The notes: generated by a model not told the origin, from the sequence alone. 64,000 nt of DNA from Salvator merianae (GCA_003586115.2 QVOM02000116.1:28621062-28685061); one strand, 5' to 3'; positions 1 to 12,494 are shown, counted from the stretch's first letter. Translations and numbers: made by a program.

Positions 1-795
1 AGGTTGTTTATAAATAAATTAAAAACTGCGGGTCTCAATACAGATCTCTACTTTTTACTTCCCTCCATTTGGAGAATTGCCTATTTACTGTTTCCTGACC
101 TTTAGCCAGTTATCAATTCAGGACAGAACTTGCCCTCTTATTCCATGACTGATCTGTTTATTGAAGAGCCTTTGGTGAGGGACTTTCTCAAAGCTTTCTG
201 AAAGTCCTACTGGATCATCTTGACACTTGCAAACAATTCTAACAAGTTAGTAAGGCATGATTTATCCTTGCAGAAGGCATGCTGATTTTCCTTCAGCACT
301 GCTTATGCCTCCATGTGCACACAAATGTTGTTTTAATGATGGTTTCTACCATCTTACTTGGACCTGATGTTAAGCTGATGGCTTGCAATTTTCTGGATCA
401 CCTCTGGATCCTTTCTGGAAGATTGGTGTAACATTTCTTATCTCCCAGTTTCCAGACACAGAGCCTGATCTTAAGGAACGTTTATACATTTTTGCTAGTT
501 CAGCAATGTCAGATTTGAGTTCTTTAAGAACTATTGAATGAATGCCATTTGATCCCAGAGATTTATTAGCATTTAGTTTATCCAGACATGTGAGGACTTC
601 ATCCTTAGTTACCTCTATCCAGTTTAATTCTTCTCCCTCACTCCCTGAGGGCATATGCCCTCTGTCCTCCTCAGTGAAAATAGAGGCAAAGAATTTGTTT
701 AGCTTCTGTGCAGTCTCCATGTCCTCTTCAATTTTTCCTTCCTATCCATTGTCATCTAATGGTCCAACTGCTTTCCTGGCTGGATTATTTAGGAA
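1..795 (-). mobile_element. CR1/L3-type LINE fragment, N-terminal half of reverse transcriptase
   Basis: A decayed non-LTR retrotransposon read on the minus strand and cut by the left window edge. The best open part (370-720) encodes the pre-palm region of a CR1-group reverse transcriptase: a K-L-N-K-F-F-A-S-I-F-T block, then K-L-N-A-N-K-S-x-G-x-N-G-I-H and a P-I-F-Q-K-G-S-R-x-D-P-E-N block. The N-P-A-R-K-A-V-G-P-L linker is still readable around 740-790. Towards position 1 the frame is broken, but the D-F-x-K-A-F palm motif and a W-x-x-N-W-L-K-G-R-K-Q motif remain. Stops and frameshifts show it is dead. These motifs are typical of the CR1/L3/Rex group; the exact family needs a library search. 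Confidence 0.85.
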
Positions 796-3074
796 TGTGA
801 GTGGAGCTACAGGAAATATAAAGTTCCAATGATGTGCAAGGCAGGAAATGAAAATTGACCTTGATAAACATAATTAAATAGGCACACATTGGCCAATCCT
901 GAACATTCATGGAGGAGAAAGGACGAGGAGAGTCAAGCTGTGACATGGTGGAGCTATGTCCACTCTACCAGCCACCCCAAGGACTAATACACTAGAGCAC
1001 ACAGGGAAAGCACACAAATGCACACAAAAACAATGAAACCCCATCAAAACAGCTAAATCAACCCACAGGACATACACACCAATGGCCATCTCCACACCCC
1101 TCATATTTCATTCTCAAAAGTACTCAAATGCACACAAAAGCAATCGCAAGCAGTCAAAGCTCACCAAAACCCTGTCAAAACTCCCCAAAAGACATAAATC
1201 CACATGTCATTTTGCTAAAAAGCAACCATGCCAGTCAACCTTCCTTATTACACAAGACAAGATGAAAATGGCTGTTGAACCAAGAAGAAAGTCCCAGCAT
1301 GCTTCCTTGTTCACTTCTAACCTCAGACCTTTTGGTAGTGAAATATGCAACAGTGAGTCATGGAAGATGTATATAGTTGCTTTATAGGAGCATCTACTGA
1401 ATATTATGAAAGCACAAGATCACATTTGCCAGTTGTCCTCTGTGGGTAGTTTGGAAGCACCAGAAATGCAAATTTGACATCCATGCTCCCACAGATGGAT
1501 AATAAAGCTTTCCTTATATGCTTACTGCATCTGTCATCACATTGGATGACATTTGCTATGACAGCCTACCAAATCAAAGGAGCATAGCTTTAAAAGAATT
1601 CAACCCAGCTCAAATCCAAGAGCTTAATTTGTTCCTCAGCAACTGATTTGGCTCAGAACATTGAGATACAGGAGAAACTTTGCCAAGGGCTCAGGAAGGC
1701 AAGGGGGCGGGGCTTTTGAGGCATCAGACTGGCTTCTGAGTGTGGGTTTCTTTATTATAGCACTCTATGAGTGTTTTTTGTTTTATTTTTGTCTCAGTCT
1801 GCATAGATGAGGGACCCATCTTGCTTTCTTTGTCAGGAGCCCATTCCAGCCTAGCTATATCACTGTTGGGGTAAGTAATAATCAAATAAACTGACGTTCA
1901 GACCTAACAAGGTGAAGGGTGCTTCTGCACAACAGCAAAGCAAGTCCTCTTCTGGACTAAAGTGATTGCTCAGGCCAAGGGGTGGAGAGATATGGTGTTC
2001 ACAGGCTCCCTGCCTCCCACTCCTCACTAACATCAAAACCAGGGAAGCGAAGTTCCCCAGCTTTGAAGTTTCTGCTTGGGCCCATTAAGGGTTAGGCAAA
2101 AAATAGCCCTGGAAGTGGGTCATTTTCTGTATGTCCTGAAATAGGGGTCAGCATTCGCAGAACAGATTTCCTTGCTCTGCAAAATGTCTGCTTCTAAGAG
2201 GCACTGCCTGTCTTTGGAGTGGGTCAAGAGCCCCATGGATGTGGTGATGTGCAATCATTGCACATTTGGGGCCCTTTCCACATTACCTTTTTAGATTATA
2301 TAGACCAACTGAAACTTCAATGGATGCATTTCCTGCATTCAAAGACCGCCCCCCCCCCCCCAGTTGGCAACAGTACAGCCAGGGAACAAAAGTTCCCCAG
2401 CTCTAATCTTCACATGTCTGGGAGCAGCGGCAGGTGTGTTGTCAATACTAGGGACATATTGAGCTTGTGTTCATCGAATGCAAATAGGGAGTAGAGGTAG
2501 GGAAAGCGTTTAGCAGTTCTTGGCCTCTAAGCCCCGTTCACATTCGACAAATGAGAGTTTGGCACATGCCTAGTTAGCACACTCCGTTTCAAGAAGTGCA
2601 TTACCAGTGTAACACTCTTTGTTTTGCACAGGAGGAACGGCGCTCTTTTTTGCTGCTCTGCTACTCTTGCCTGTGATTTTAAACGGACCAGAGTGCTGCG
2701 CAGTACTTGCCTTTCCTCTTCCTTTTTGCAAAATAATTTGATTTGATCAAACAGTTATTTTCCTTTAAGTTGCAGGCAGAGGATTTTAGTTAGCTTGCAC
2801 TTAATTCCATTATTTTTTGAAAATATTTAATTAATACATCAATTTATTGATTGAGTTTTCTTTTCCTTTTTATCAAATGTTGGCAGCTATATTTGTCGAT
2901 CACTGGATTTGTTGGGTTTCATGCAAGAGACGTTCTGAGCCCTCCTTGGAAGGACTTTGCTGTATGAACCATTAACTAAACCCATTTTGCTAATGGCCTT
3001 TAGGTTCCATGAGGTTCTCAAGTACCATCCCAGTCATGGAATTATCTCCATGTGTGGAAGAGCGTGCCTGATTT

Positions 3075-3076
<2 letters not shown>
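796..3076. other. no gene seen; unclassified sequence
   Basis: No gene or clear transposon recognised. Contents of note: a short direct repeat of the motif AAATGCACACAAAA at about 1016 and 1127 with weakly similar flanks, a 13-base C run at 2349-2361, and two AGTTCCCCAGCT motifs near 2051 and 2391 that recur in the hAT-like elements of this window and may mark an old member. Confidence 0.5.

Positions 3077-3106
<30 letters not shown>
3077..3106 (+). repeat. (GT)15 microsatellite
   Basis: Thirty uninterrupted bases of alternating G and T. Likely length-polymorphic. Confidence 0.97.
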
Positions 3107-3108
<2 letters not shown>

Positions 3109-3934
3109 CCTAAATGAAACAGTTTTAATTCCATCACTCTTATCCAGTGTTTGTGCTCACTCTGTGCTTAGATCATTTCACTGTTCTCAACTTTGGAGTT
3201 CATTTTACTTTTCTAAGATAAGAGGTGGCATATGAATTTACAGAAAAAAATAGTATGCCAGGATTTCACAAATTCAATTTTTACAAGGATTTATTCCTTT
3301 AATCCCCTTTAACTTTTGATGAAAGGATGGCAGAGCTTAAACTCAAGGTAACTGATCTTGGTGGAAAACTTAAGATGTATTTTTTTTAGATGCTGGTTTC
3401 TTTTTTATGGTCATACCATTATGCAAGCAGGCATACATTTAAGTTGTGTTCAGATGCTTAAATGAGATCACTGAAGCAAAGTCTTTCTGAGTATATTGAG
3501 CATAATAAATGCAGAAAGAACTTTAAGCAGATACAAACTGGTCCAAGGTTGATCTGTAACAAGAACTATTGTGCAAGGAAAATAGGAGGGCATATGTGCT
3601 CTCTTCACATTCTACTTCAGTTTAAGCTGAAGGCTTCAAAAAGAAGGATAATTTAGGAAATCAAGAAGAGATATTGTGTTTTGTTCCTATCATGATATGA
3701 CCTGTCTTATGGTAGAATGCTTAAAATTTGGAAGGGTTTAAAGTGATAAAACCCTCAGTGTGTATATTCTATATTTATCTACTCTTCTATGGAAGGTCAA
3801 TTTCCTGGAGTGGGAAACGAATTCTATCTTTTATCTATGAAGCCAGAATAGAGATGCCATAGGGCCAAGCAGCATCAAAGATTTGTTCCACCTTAGATCA
3901 ACCTTGAGATTGGTGGGGTGAGATGAACTTCACT
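3107..3934. other. no gene seen
   Basis: AT-rich sequence with scattered stops in all frames. No gene, repeat family or regulatory site that I can support. Confidence 0.5.
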
Positions 3935-4290
3935 CATTCTGTTTATTTGTACAGTGTACTGCCTTTCTGTTGTATGCTCAAGGCAGTTTACAATCAACTA
4001 TATTTACTGTATGTACTACTTCCCATTAAAATATAATCTTGAAGCTGTGTACAAAGAATAAAAACAGCTAAAATCGTATTAGTTATATAAAAACATAATT
4101 AAAATGAAGGATGGGTGAAATAAACAAACAAACATTCACTCTGGAAAGGCCTGGGTAAAAAGATGGGACTTCGATTGGCAACTAAAAACCAGAAGTGTGG
4201 GCAACTTATGTATATCAGAGGGGAGACAATCTCAGAGATTGGGTGCCACCACACAGAAGGCCCAACTGTGGACACGTGCATGTGCACATA
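3935..4290 (+). mobile_element. (TTTA)-headed dispersed repeat, copy 1
   Basis: Starts with a TGTTTATTTGT head, then a core ending AAGGCAGTTTACAA, an A-rich stretch, and a later TGGGTGCCACCACACAGAAGG motif. The same order of motifs is found in several other places in this window (16.3, 22.4, 25.5, 27.0 and 30.6 kb). From memory this is a very common repeat in lizard genomes; I cannot name its library entry. Confidence 0.6.
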
Positions 4291-5164
4291 CCCCCCACCA
4301 GTTGTTGTCCACAGAAGAATTGGTAGCAGTCTTCCCAGCTATGCCTAGGTCATTCTTTTGCAGAGAGCCTTTACATGCAAGAAAATAGCCTGCAAACGGG
4401 AGCCAGGAAAGGATATCAGGCCAGGCCAATAAAGAATTCCCAGCGGGAACCACAGAGCAACTCTCAGGCAAGTAACGATGCCTTTCCATTCTTCTTCTGA
4501 ACTAAATTGTCCCAATCAGGATTATTTTGCATTCAGATTAAGTGAATTCTCAGCCCATTTCAGATTGTTAGCCCATTTTATTTTGCAAAATGAGAATGTG
4601 CAAGTAGACTATTTGGGTAGGGAATTGTACTTTTTTGGATGTGCAGACGGGGGACTCCACATTTATTCTCATGCAATGACAGACTTTTTGCGGGCAGTGT
4701 ACTCAGGAGGGTGAGAACATCACAATTGGGATGGGAAGAGAGCACAGCACCTGGTATGAAATTCCTGGTTTCTGCCACGTTGTCCCATTTTCTGCCTTTG
4801 AACAGTTTGGTTTTTTACTGTTACATTTTTTTAACAAAAGAGAAGATGCAGTGGAAGTTACACTTCATCTGCCATAGGCAACACTCTGTTTCACAGTTGG
4901 CTGGGCACCACAGTCCACTCTCAGATTGCATGCCTCTTCCTTTCTCTCCCATCCATGCAAGGAGAAAGATACAATGTTTCCTCCCTTTGGCAATCCAGAA
5001 GGGAAATAATGTTTCCTTTCATTAAAAGAGGACTTTTGTGCAAAACTGACACTTCAGTAGCTCTAGGGCAAACAGCACAGTATAGCCTATCAGTCTTCTT
5101 TGAGAGTACCATGGGGTGGGGGTGCATGCTGGTTGATGTACACCATTGCTGCACTTGTTTAGAA
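4291..5164. other. no gene seen
   Basis: Several overlapping open frames of 60-160 codons occur on both strands, but none has recognisable motifs and they overlap each other. Treated as chance frames in a stop-poor stretch. Confidence 0.5.
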
Positions 5165-5840
5165 GCACAGTATCCATACCCCAACAATGACCAACATCAC
5201 CGTCAACTTTGCCATCTACACCACACAACTTCCTTGTGGGACACATGCCACTGTGGATGTCTCAGGAAGGAGGGAGCTGGAGTATATTTGCTGATCATTG
5301 ATTTCACTATTATGAATATTGATCCCCTCACACATTTCCTCCTTTTTACGGAGCTCTCCGCCATTGCAACCTGCTTTGAAATTGCACATTTGCACAAAAC
5401 TGCAATTGAGACCTGGCCTTCAAGAAGCTTTCCTGTGTGATAGATGTGGAGTTGCAGTTGTGCTTGGGTAGATATAGGCTGGTGAGTGAGAAGGAGCAAA
5501 TAGCAAATGACCAGTAACATCACCAAAGGAATCCATGATCTGATACGGCTGCTGGGAAATATGGAGAGTGGAGTTTGACCTTCCTGCCCCTTTGAAGTCA
5601 AATTTTGAATGCAGGGACTGCATCCAATCACTGACCACACATGGAGGAGAAGTTGGTGAGAGGTGGAGAGAGAAAGATATGGTTCCCCCATGCTGAGCAT
5701 GGGAACAAAGAGGAGTGAAAACAAGCAAGTCAGAATTGAGTCCGTGTTATAATACAAATGTTAGAACAACTGGATCAATACTTGATCCCCATCATTCCCC
5801 ATATGGATTATCCCTACAATGTCAGACCACACCCTAAAAG
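5165..5840. repeat. unclassified 0.68-kb dispersed repeat, copy 1
   Basis: Clearly homologous to 44860-45540 in the same orientation. Shared blocks include GTGGGACACATGC, TGAAATTGCAC..TTGCACAAAA, AATGACCAGTAA, GGTGGAGTTTGAC (as GGAGTTTGACC here) and TATGGATTA near the end. Identity is roughly three quarters by eye, interrupted by small indels. No terminal inverted repeat, reverse transcriptase motif or poly(A) tail was found. A minus-strand open frame of 184 codons (5203-5757) has a shorter counterpart in copy 2, but the codon pattern shows no sign of protein selection. Confidence 0.8.
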
Positions 5841-7210
5841 GAAGTAATGTGGTGCATATTTAAAAGTTCATAATTTCCTAAATCAGTTGTGATGATAGTC
5901 ACCAGCTGGAACATCTTAAGAGTTATCAGTGGAGGTGAAGATATTGCCCTTGTATCTTACTGTAGAACAGGGTTCCAGGCTAGTTAGGCTTTGGTCTGAT
6001 ATCAAAAACCTGTTCTTTTTTGGAAAATTTCCAAGAAGATGCACACTGGTCCAAAGCGGAAGTATAATGCCTAGTGAAAAAGAGAGTCCTTTTACTATAG
6101 CTATGGGTCATGGCCCTAACTGAAATGACATATTTTGCAAAATTATATGGGAGTTGTCCTTTCTGTATAAAAGCAACTTATAGGAAGGAATTTTCATATT
6201 TCTGCACACTCCACCCATATAAAAAAGAGTGTTATCAGGGGAAATAACATGCCTAAGCAAGATGCGCTAGTTTTCTATATGCATCTTAATGACATAGTCC
6301 CAACATTGGGATGTCGGAGATGTTGTTAATGTTGGAACATTAACTGTTATCTGGAGTGCAGGTAACTTCAGATGAATGGCAATCTGCTTCAGCAGGAACG
6401 AGGTGGCAACTGCAGATGCTTCGACTCGGTGCAGTGAAACTATACCTCTAGGTGAAAGCCTAGAGGTTTTCATTTAAGCAACACAACCTGCCGCTTACTT
6501 CAAGTAGCCAAGGGTCAAGATTATACATGATTCAAGATAAAGTTGAATGTTTTTCTCAAGGTTCGAATGCAATCTAATTGCCTGAAGAAGCATTAAATAA
6601 TACATGCAGGATTGGATAAGCTGGTGAACGTATCATTCACTGGCAAGCAGTGTTGTCTGGTTTGACTCAGATATTCCACATTAAAATTAGTTCTTTCTGA
6701 TGTGCATGGACCTTTATAAAGCATGATTTATTATAGTTTAGAAGTTATACAGTGCACTCTCTCTGTGGCAGCTTGTTCTGTGGAGTGAATTTATAATACA
6801 ATGGGTTTAATTTATAGCTGTTGCTTTTAGAGAATTTGCAAACAGATGCTGCTAGTTGGAAGTTAAAAGGGAGCTTCTCCCTTCCCAGCGATATACTTTC
6901 AGAAATCATGAGGGGTTTGCATGCTTGTTTGCTTCTTTTGAAAATTTAGGACTAATGACAAGATGGCATTAGACCTTCTGGTAGCTTAGACCCTGTGATC
7001 ATCTCTATCTAGTTCCCTTGATAGTTTCTAATTTGTTTTTCAGGTCAGAGGCAAAACAGAGTGGCATAAATGCCAAATAGTTTTTTCCTGGCAGGTAGGT
7101 ATAATCGATAATATTTATTGGACTGTAATATGATATTATTTTAATGAGTTTTATATTATCTATTAGGATGGTAGTGCCTATTTCAGAGGTACCTTGCCAA
7201 TCAAAATCAA
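5841..7210. other. no gene seen; contains a short perfect hairpin
   Basis: No recognisable gene. The stretch 6255-6480 holds several CpGs and a 9-bp perfect hairpin (6444-6467). Confidence 0.45.
6444..6467. repeat. 9-bp perfect inverted repeat (hairpin)
   Basis: Arms ACCTCTAGG and CCTAGAGGT separated by six bases. It could be a chance palindrome or part of a decayed MITE. Confidence 0.8.
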
Positions 7211-7211
7211 A

Positions 7212-7232
7212 ATCATCATCATCATCATCATC
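7212..7232 (+). repeat. (ATC)7 microsatellite
   Basis: Seven ATC units; on the minus strand they give an aspartate run in a spurious open frame. Confidence 0.95.
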
Positions 7233-7869
7233 AATATCATCCTTGCTTAGAAGAGTCTTACAAATTTGGTGTAGCTTGCCTTTTTGAGGCACTGATTGCT
7301 GTGTGCCCAATAGAAAGTTTAGCACTTCTGGAGGTAGGACCAATTAAGTATAGCTCAGGTTGCTGTTGCCCTCCTTGCTGCAAGGAAAAAATGTTTGGTC
7401 TCCAATTTCTTGCATCCACAAGAAAATGTGCAGCTGGTTACACTTTGCAATGAATAAAGAACTGAAATAGTGAGGTAATGGGGAAATAGTGCAATGCTAG
7501 TAAACACACACATTTGATGATGTCAGGCCCAGTTGTGCTCTCTAGCAGATAAGAATTAGCCTCAGAGCCGACTAAAGAGACTTTTAAAACACGTGAATCC
7601 ATGCATGATCCCTCAGGTTTTGCTGCCCATCAATAAGTGGAACCTAGAGGAGGGTATCTGATATTTGTAATTGTAATACCTTACTTCTTCCTTTAGTTTT
7701 CTTTTTTTTTCTCCCCTCCCAGACAGTTCTAATAACTCAGTACTGTTCTACCAACAATAGAAGATAATATTGTATAAGCTCTCTAACTAGCCCAAATGTC
7801 ACGATTGTTAACAGATTGGCAGAGGGGATATACAGTGATTCTGAAGACTAATAGTTAGGCAATAGGAAT

Positions 7870-8002
7870 GGAAAGAGTGCTGTTTTGCACATGCCCTGCT
7901 TCTGGATCTTCTACTAGTGTTTGGTTGACCACTGTACGAACATGCTGGTGGCCTAAGAGAACTATCTGCATGATCCAGAACATCCTTCTTATGTTCTTAC
8001 CT
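7870..8002 (+). mobile_element. LINE 3'-tail fragment
   Basis: Matches the 3' tail at 49800-49993: GTTTGGTTGACCACTGT, then ATGATCCAGAACATCC and the terminal TTATGTTCTTA repeat. Heavily decayed; represents the end of a CR1/L3-type LINE or a SINE sharing its tail. Confidence 0.7.
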
Positions 8003-9757
8003 TCCAAGACTTTTAAGTAATGATCTGGTCCTCAGGTTGCAACCCATGAAAATGCCTTACTGCTGTGACTACCTGCTTTACCTGTTCTGGTTGAGGTGCT
8101 CAGGGAAGGATTTCTGTAGCGTTTCAATTACAGATGATTACAGATGGAATAAAGTACATTTTTAGGTAACTGGATCCCAAGCTAGGGCTTTAAAGATCAC
8201 GAGTCAGTATAATTCCTATATATAGATTATATTGGACTGTGTTAAATCTGAGGCACTTGCCAGAATCCCAGTACACAGAGAGTTCTAGACCCTTGCTGTC
8301 TACAGACTAGTGCAGTTCACTTTGTTTGCATTGGGCAAAGTGAGAGTCTGGGATATGGTACCAAATGGTCCCGTGTAGACCTCTTAAAGCAGTGATTGAG
8401 GCTGCATGCTTGGCTGGACAATCATCTCCTGGCTGCTATGTGCATCCAAATGGCAGCCAACATACAGGTCCCTCTGGAAAACAAACTCTGTTTAAAGTGG
8501 TTTACGGATAGATTGGGACTGAATATGCAGGTGGGGGGGGGTAATTGGGATGGATGAATTGGATGGAGGCATTTGTACACACAGCTCCCCAAATACTCAC
8601 AGACTGGGGATTAACAGCCATGTGGATAACACCTAAGTCCAAGGGACCCAAGCTTCTTAGGACTGGGGTAATAAGAGTTCTTGGTAGGGCTTTATTTTGT
8701 TCCTTTCGACATCTCCACTTTGCATCTACAGCAATACAACTTGGTAAATGGAAATAAAACAGAAGGTTTAATAGTCTTCTGTGCTTCATGCATCATTTTC
8801 TTTCTCCTGTCTGAGGTTGCTCCTGTCTTCCTTGGATATAGGCGCAAATTAATGTCTCATTTGGGAGCCTTTCCTGCTGACAGCTGTTTATGTGTGAGAG
8901 ACAGCAAGAGAGAATTAAAGCCGAAGAGGATGTTTGCAAGGGTGAAGCCCTGAAATATAAAGGAATGCACAGGAACAATGAATGTCTGTAGATGCTAATA
9001 AGTCTTAAGGAGCGTGTTGGGCTTAGGAAGGTTCTGTGAAATTGGAAGCAAACTTTCCCAAACAGACACCATGGAGAATATGCTGGTGTTCCCATGAAGC
9101 TAAATCTCCCCCTTGCTTCCAGCTGCTCAGCTGAGATAAGATGCAGCTAAAAATATATCCTTTCATAGCATTTTCTTTGTTATGCCAGCAGCTGATGGGA
9201 GATTGTCTTTTGGAAATACGTTAACACATATAGATAGGATATAAAAGTTTGCAGAAGTGTAAATAAAGCCACCCTGGTTTGGACTATAATCCTTGACAAA
9301 TCTCACTGCTTGCCTCTTATCTGAGACAACAAGCATTATATCTCTGTAAGTTCTTTCTGGTTCTGCTTAAAAGATTGTGGCTCCTTGCCGACCATTGCTA
9401 CAATGGCTTTTTGTTTGGTGTGCGTTGGCTAGTAGGCCAGGATGAGTGGCTGGAGTTTCCTCATCAAGAGCTCATGTTTAAAGAATTTGCAGAGCTGTTC
9501 TGAATATGAGAGGAGGCAGCTAATACTCAGAAGGAAGCAAACCTGTGTCAGCACTAGTTCCAGGACTCACACTCATACAGGAAGGAAAGTGTGGGCCCAT
9601 TAACAGGTTGGTAGCTAGAGAAAGGAGGCTGCAGATCTCAACTCTGAGCAAGGCATGGGGCATGAACCACTCCAGCTGGAACCACTCCACATGGCGCAGA
9701 GCTCTGTTGGAGTGATCAAGTTGCTCTGGAACAAGGCTGGCCGCATGCTGCCTGAAC
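8003..9757. other. no gene seen; possible decayed MITE pieces
   Basis: No gene recognised. The GGTCCCGTGTAGACCTCTT stretch near 8368 resembles a hAT-like right end, and 9650-9750 carries CCAGCTGGAACCACTCCA motifs seen in other elements of this window, but no complete element can be bounded. A 10-base G run lies near 8531. Confidence 0.4.
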
Positions 9758-10105
9758 ACTATTAGCTGTGGACAGCTACATCACTGTCCACAGCTTGATT
9801 GGAAGCAGCTGGATTGCTTCTGGTCAGCAGCATTGACATCTGCTTCTGGGTACAAATGCCGGAGGCCACAGCATGTCTGCGTCTGCGCAGTTGCATGCCA
9901 TGTTCCTGGTTGCCATGGCAGTGGCAAGATGTTTCTGCAGCCATTGTCATGGGGGCAGACCGGCATCTGTGCTGCAAGTGCTGGAAGCCTGGATCGGGGA
10001 TGTTCCAGCCCTCACAGTGTGGATGGCTGCCACACCGCTGAGTCTGTTCCAGCATAGAATAGGATAATTATACCATTATAAGCTGGTAAGTGTGAACAGG
10101 TCCTG
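9758..10105 (-). mobile_element. hAT-like non-autonomous element, family A, copy 1 (truncated)
   Basis: Read on the minus strand it begins CAGGACCTGTTCACACTTAC and runs through GGGCTGGAACATCCC, CTTCCAGCACTTGCAG and ATGGCATGCAACTG, in the same order as the element at 52890-53286. The second end is not found, so this copy is truncated. No transposase coding remains. The terminal motif and internal match place it in the same family; assignment to hAT rests on terminal sequence style only. Confidence 0.7.
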
Positions 10106-10530
10106 TGTATCTATCAGTGGAGGTTTGCTCTGTGATTGCCCTACATGGAAGTTTAGTACTCCTCTAATGTAGATTCTTAAGGGACGTATTGCTGGAACAG
10201 ATCTCCCATGTTAGAGAAAGACACACTGCCCCATTCCATGGATCCTTACATTACTTGGAAGGCAGCAGTGTATAGTGATACTGAACCACTTAATTTCCCT
10301 TCCCTCATCTGATTCTTCCCACTTTTGAGCTCTCAAGGATGTTGTTTCAGCAGTGGGCCAGTTGCAAAGGGTCCTGGGAAATGTAGTATTAGGATAGGAT
10401 CTGGATGCCATGACAGTAATATTAATGGAATACAATGATTGGGGTTTGGTTCAGAAATACTCAATTCTCTGTCAAGCTTAAAATATTTTACCTACAATGT
10501 ACAGTGTAGTTATCTGAATGTGTGAAAAAT

Positions 10531-11064
10531 AGAGTGTTTCTACACTTATCTGGTCTGCCCAGGCCAGACTGGAATGGTTCCATCAGTTGAACCACTCTTA
10601 CTGTTGCAGAACAAGCCGGTCACATTTAGATGGCTTTTCCAGGACAACTGCCATGTCACCCTTGAAGATTGCACAATTTTCAGAATCAGCCTCTGCCTTC
10701 TTCAGTGACTAGGACCTAAAGTTCCAGGTCTCAGAGGCCCCAGAGACCCATTTCAGCAACCCAATTTTGTGCACTGCCAAAATGGATCCCCTGCTAAACT
10801 GGTCCATGGAGGCATGCACCCTTTTGCACACCTCCTGGGTCCATTTACTTGCAAGTAGGATGGTAGTAGATTGTCTGCCACTGTCTCATCTAGGTGGCCA
10901 TGTTGGGCCACCTAGACTGGGCTACACTATGTCCAATGAGGACAGAGTGTGCTAGCAGGGAACATGGCTTCTCTGGTGCACACTAGAGTATGGAAGAGAG
11001 AGACCTAGAAGCAGTCCACACAGTGCACTGTACCGGGATACCAGTAAGCACAGAAAGGCCCTTA
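10531..11064. mobile_element. hAT-like non-autonomous element with inverted ends
   Basis: Left end GTGTTTCTACACTTATCTGG and the reverse complement of the right end, GGGCCTTTCTGTGCTTACTGG, form an imperfect terminal inverted repeat. The interior carries an inverted form of the CCAAAATGG..AAAGTTCC motifs shared by the elements at 24.5, 28.8, 32.2 and 56.2 kb. I could not find a clean 8-bp target duplication. Confidence 0.6.
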
Positions 11065-11120
11065 AATTAATTGTTACTGGCTCCCAAGCTATAAAAGTCT
11101 ATAGAACAAGTAACTGTCAA

Positions 11121-11218
11121 GAAACCAGTACAACCTGTAGTGTGTAACGTACAGGATATATTCTATCTTGAAACCAGTACAACCTGCAGTGTGCAACATA
11201 TAGGATATATTCTATCTT
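11121..11218 (+). repeat. 49-bp tandem duplication
   Basis: Two adjacent 49-base units (11121-11169 and 11170-11218) differ at four sites, all transitions. One site has CG in the first unit and CA in the second, as expected from CpG decay. Confidence 0.93.
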
Positions 11219-12494
11219 TGTGATGAAAGAGAAAATTGTCCTCTTAGAATCAGTAGCCCTCCCTTGCTGCAACGTATGTAGTTGATCACATAAACCCAAT
11301 ATGCTAGGAGCATCTGTCCATCCAGCTATAGACAAACATATTGTCGGCAAGTTTACTGCCCCAAATCTAAAGATGTTATGTGTGTGAAAAAATTCTGCGC
11401 AGCTGGAGTGGCATTTGATGTTTTTTGCTACAGCAGGTCGAACAGCGAGAGACATGCTCCCCTTGAAAATAAATGGTGGCTTGCCAAATTGCTGTGAAGC
11501 AGATGTTTAGCAAATATTTCTGAGTGTGCACATGGCCCATTCCTGTAAGTGCAAAATCAATTCTTTGAATCCTGAGCAGACTTCCTAGTTTAACAGTTGG
11601 GCAATTGAATATTGTAAAACAACACAATTAGAAGTGCTAATTCAGCTGCAGATGGTAGGTTGTATCATAAATATGATGAAGTGTATGCAAAGAGGTGTTT
11701 GGAAAAACTCAGAGGCACTTATATGCTTTACTTTGTTTTTGTTTCTTCTGTATTTATTGAGGCTTCCTAAATAAGACAGAATAGAGTATGAAAGACAATC
11801 AAATGCTTTAGTAAGGGATGAGTCTGCTTTAGGGCAGAGTTGTCAGACACATTGCTCCATTAAAAAAGAATGAGTTACCGTTTGCAGATATGAACATTCT
11901 TATTTATTTGCAACAAATCTTTGAATTTGGAAAGTTACCTCTGCTACCTTTCATTGATTTGTTCTACTCTTTCAGTTTTTTAGGATCTTTACCATACCCT
12001 CATCAATAATCAAAGCTAGAACCATTCTTTATTTTCAGTCAAATATTGCCAGGGACATGTAGTAAAATTTCACAACTTTAGGACAGATTCTCCCCCCCTC
12101 CCAAAAAAAAACCATTCAATGCTGCCAACCTTGAGAGCTGACTATCTTGAAGGCTTCCAGCCAGGGGAATATGATCAGACAGACCATTAGAAACAGAAGT
12201 GACCTGCTGCTAAAGCAACAGGGTCTTCCTGTGTTATATTCCAGTGGTCCATTACTGTTCCAGCATTGCAGTGTGCTACATAGCATTTTACGACCATGTG
12301 GTGTGCTTTACAGCTGATTGCTCCAACGCCGTGCCTGCAATGAGCATCCTATGGGCACTCAAACTGGCACAGGAGGGAGAAGGGCTTGGAGAGTGCAAAA
12401 TCCTGCACTCGCTCCTTCCATGCCATTTCACATCTTCATGAAAAAGCCTGGACTGCAGGCATATGTGATTGTATGACACACATGACATAGGAGC
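11219..12494. other. no gene seen
   Basis: Two open frames at 11117-11627 on the minus strand overlap in different frames and partly cover the tandem duplication. Nothing recognisable. Confidence 0.5.

Noticed and set aside
5203..5757. 184-codon minus-strand open frame, the longest in the window
   Set aside because: Lies inside a dispersed repeat present again at 44860-45540; the two frames differ as expected for neutral drift and show no known domain.
7005..7343. 112-codon frame with an aspartate run
   Set aside because: The aspartates come from the (ATC)7 microsatellite read on the minus strand.
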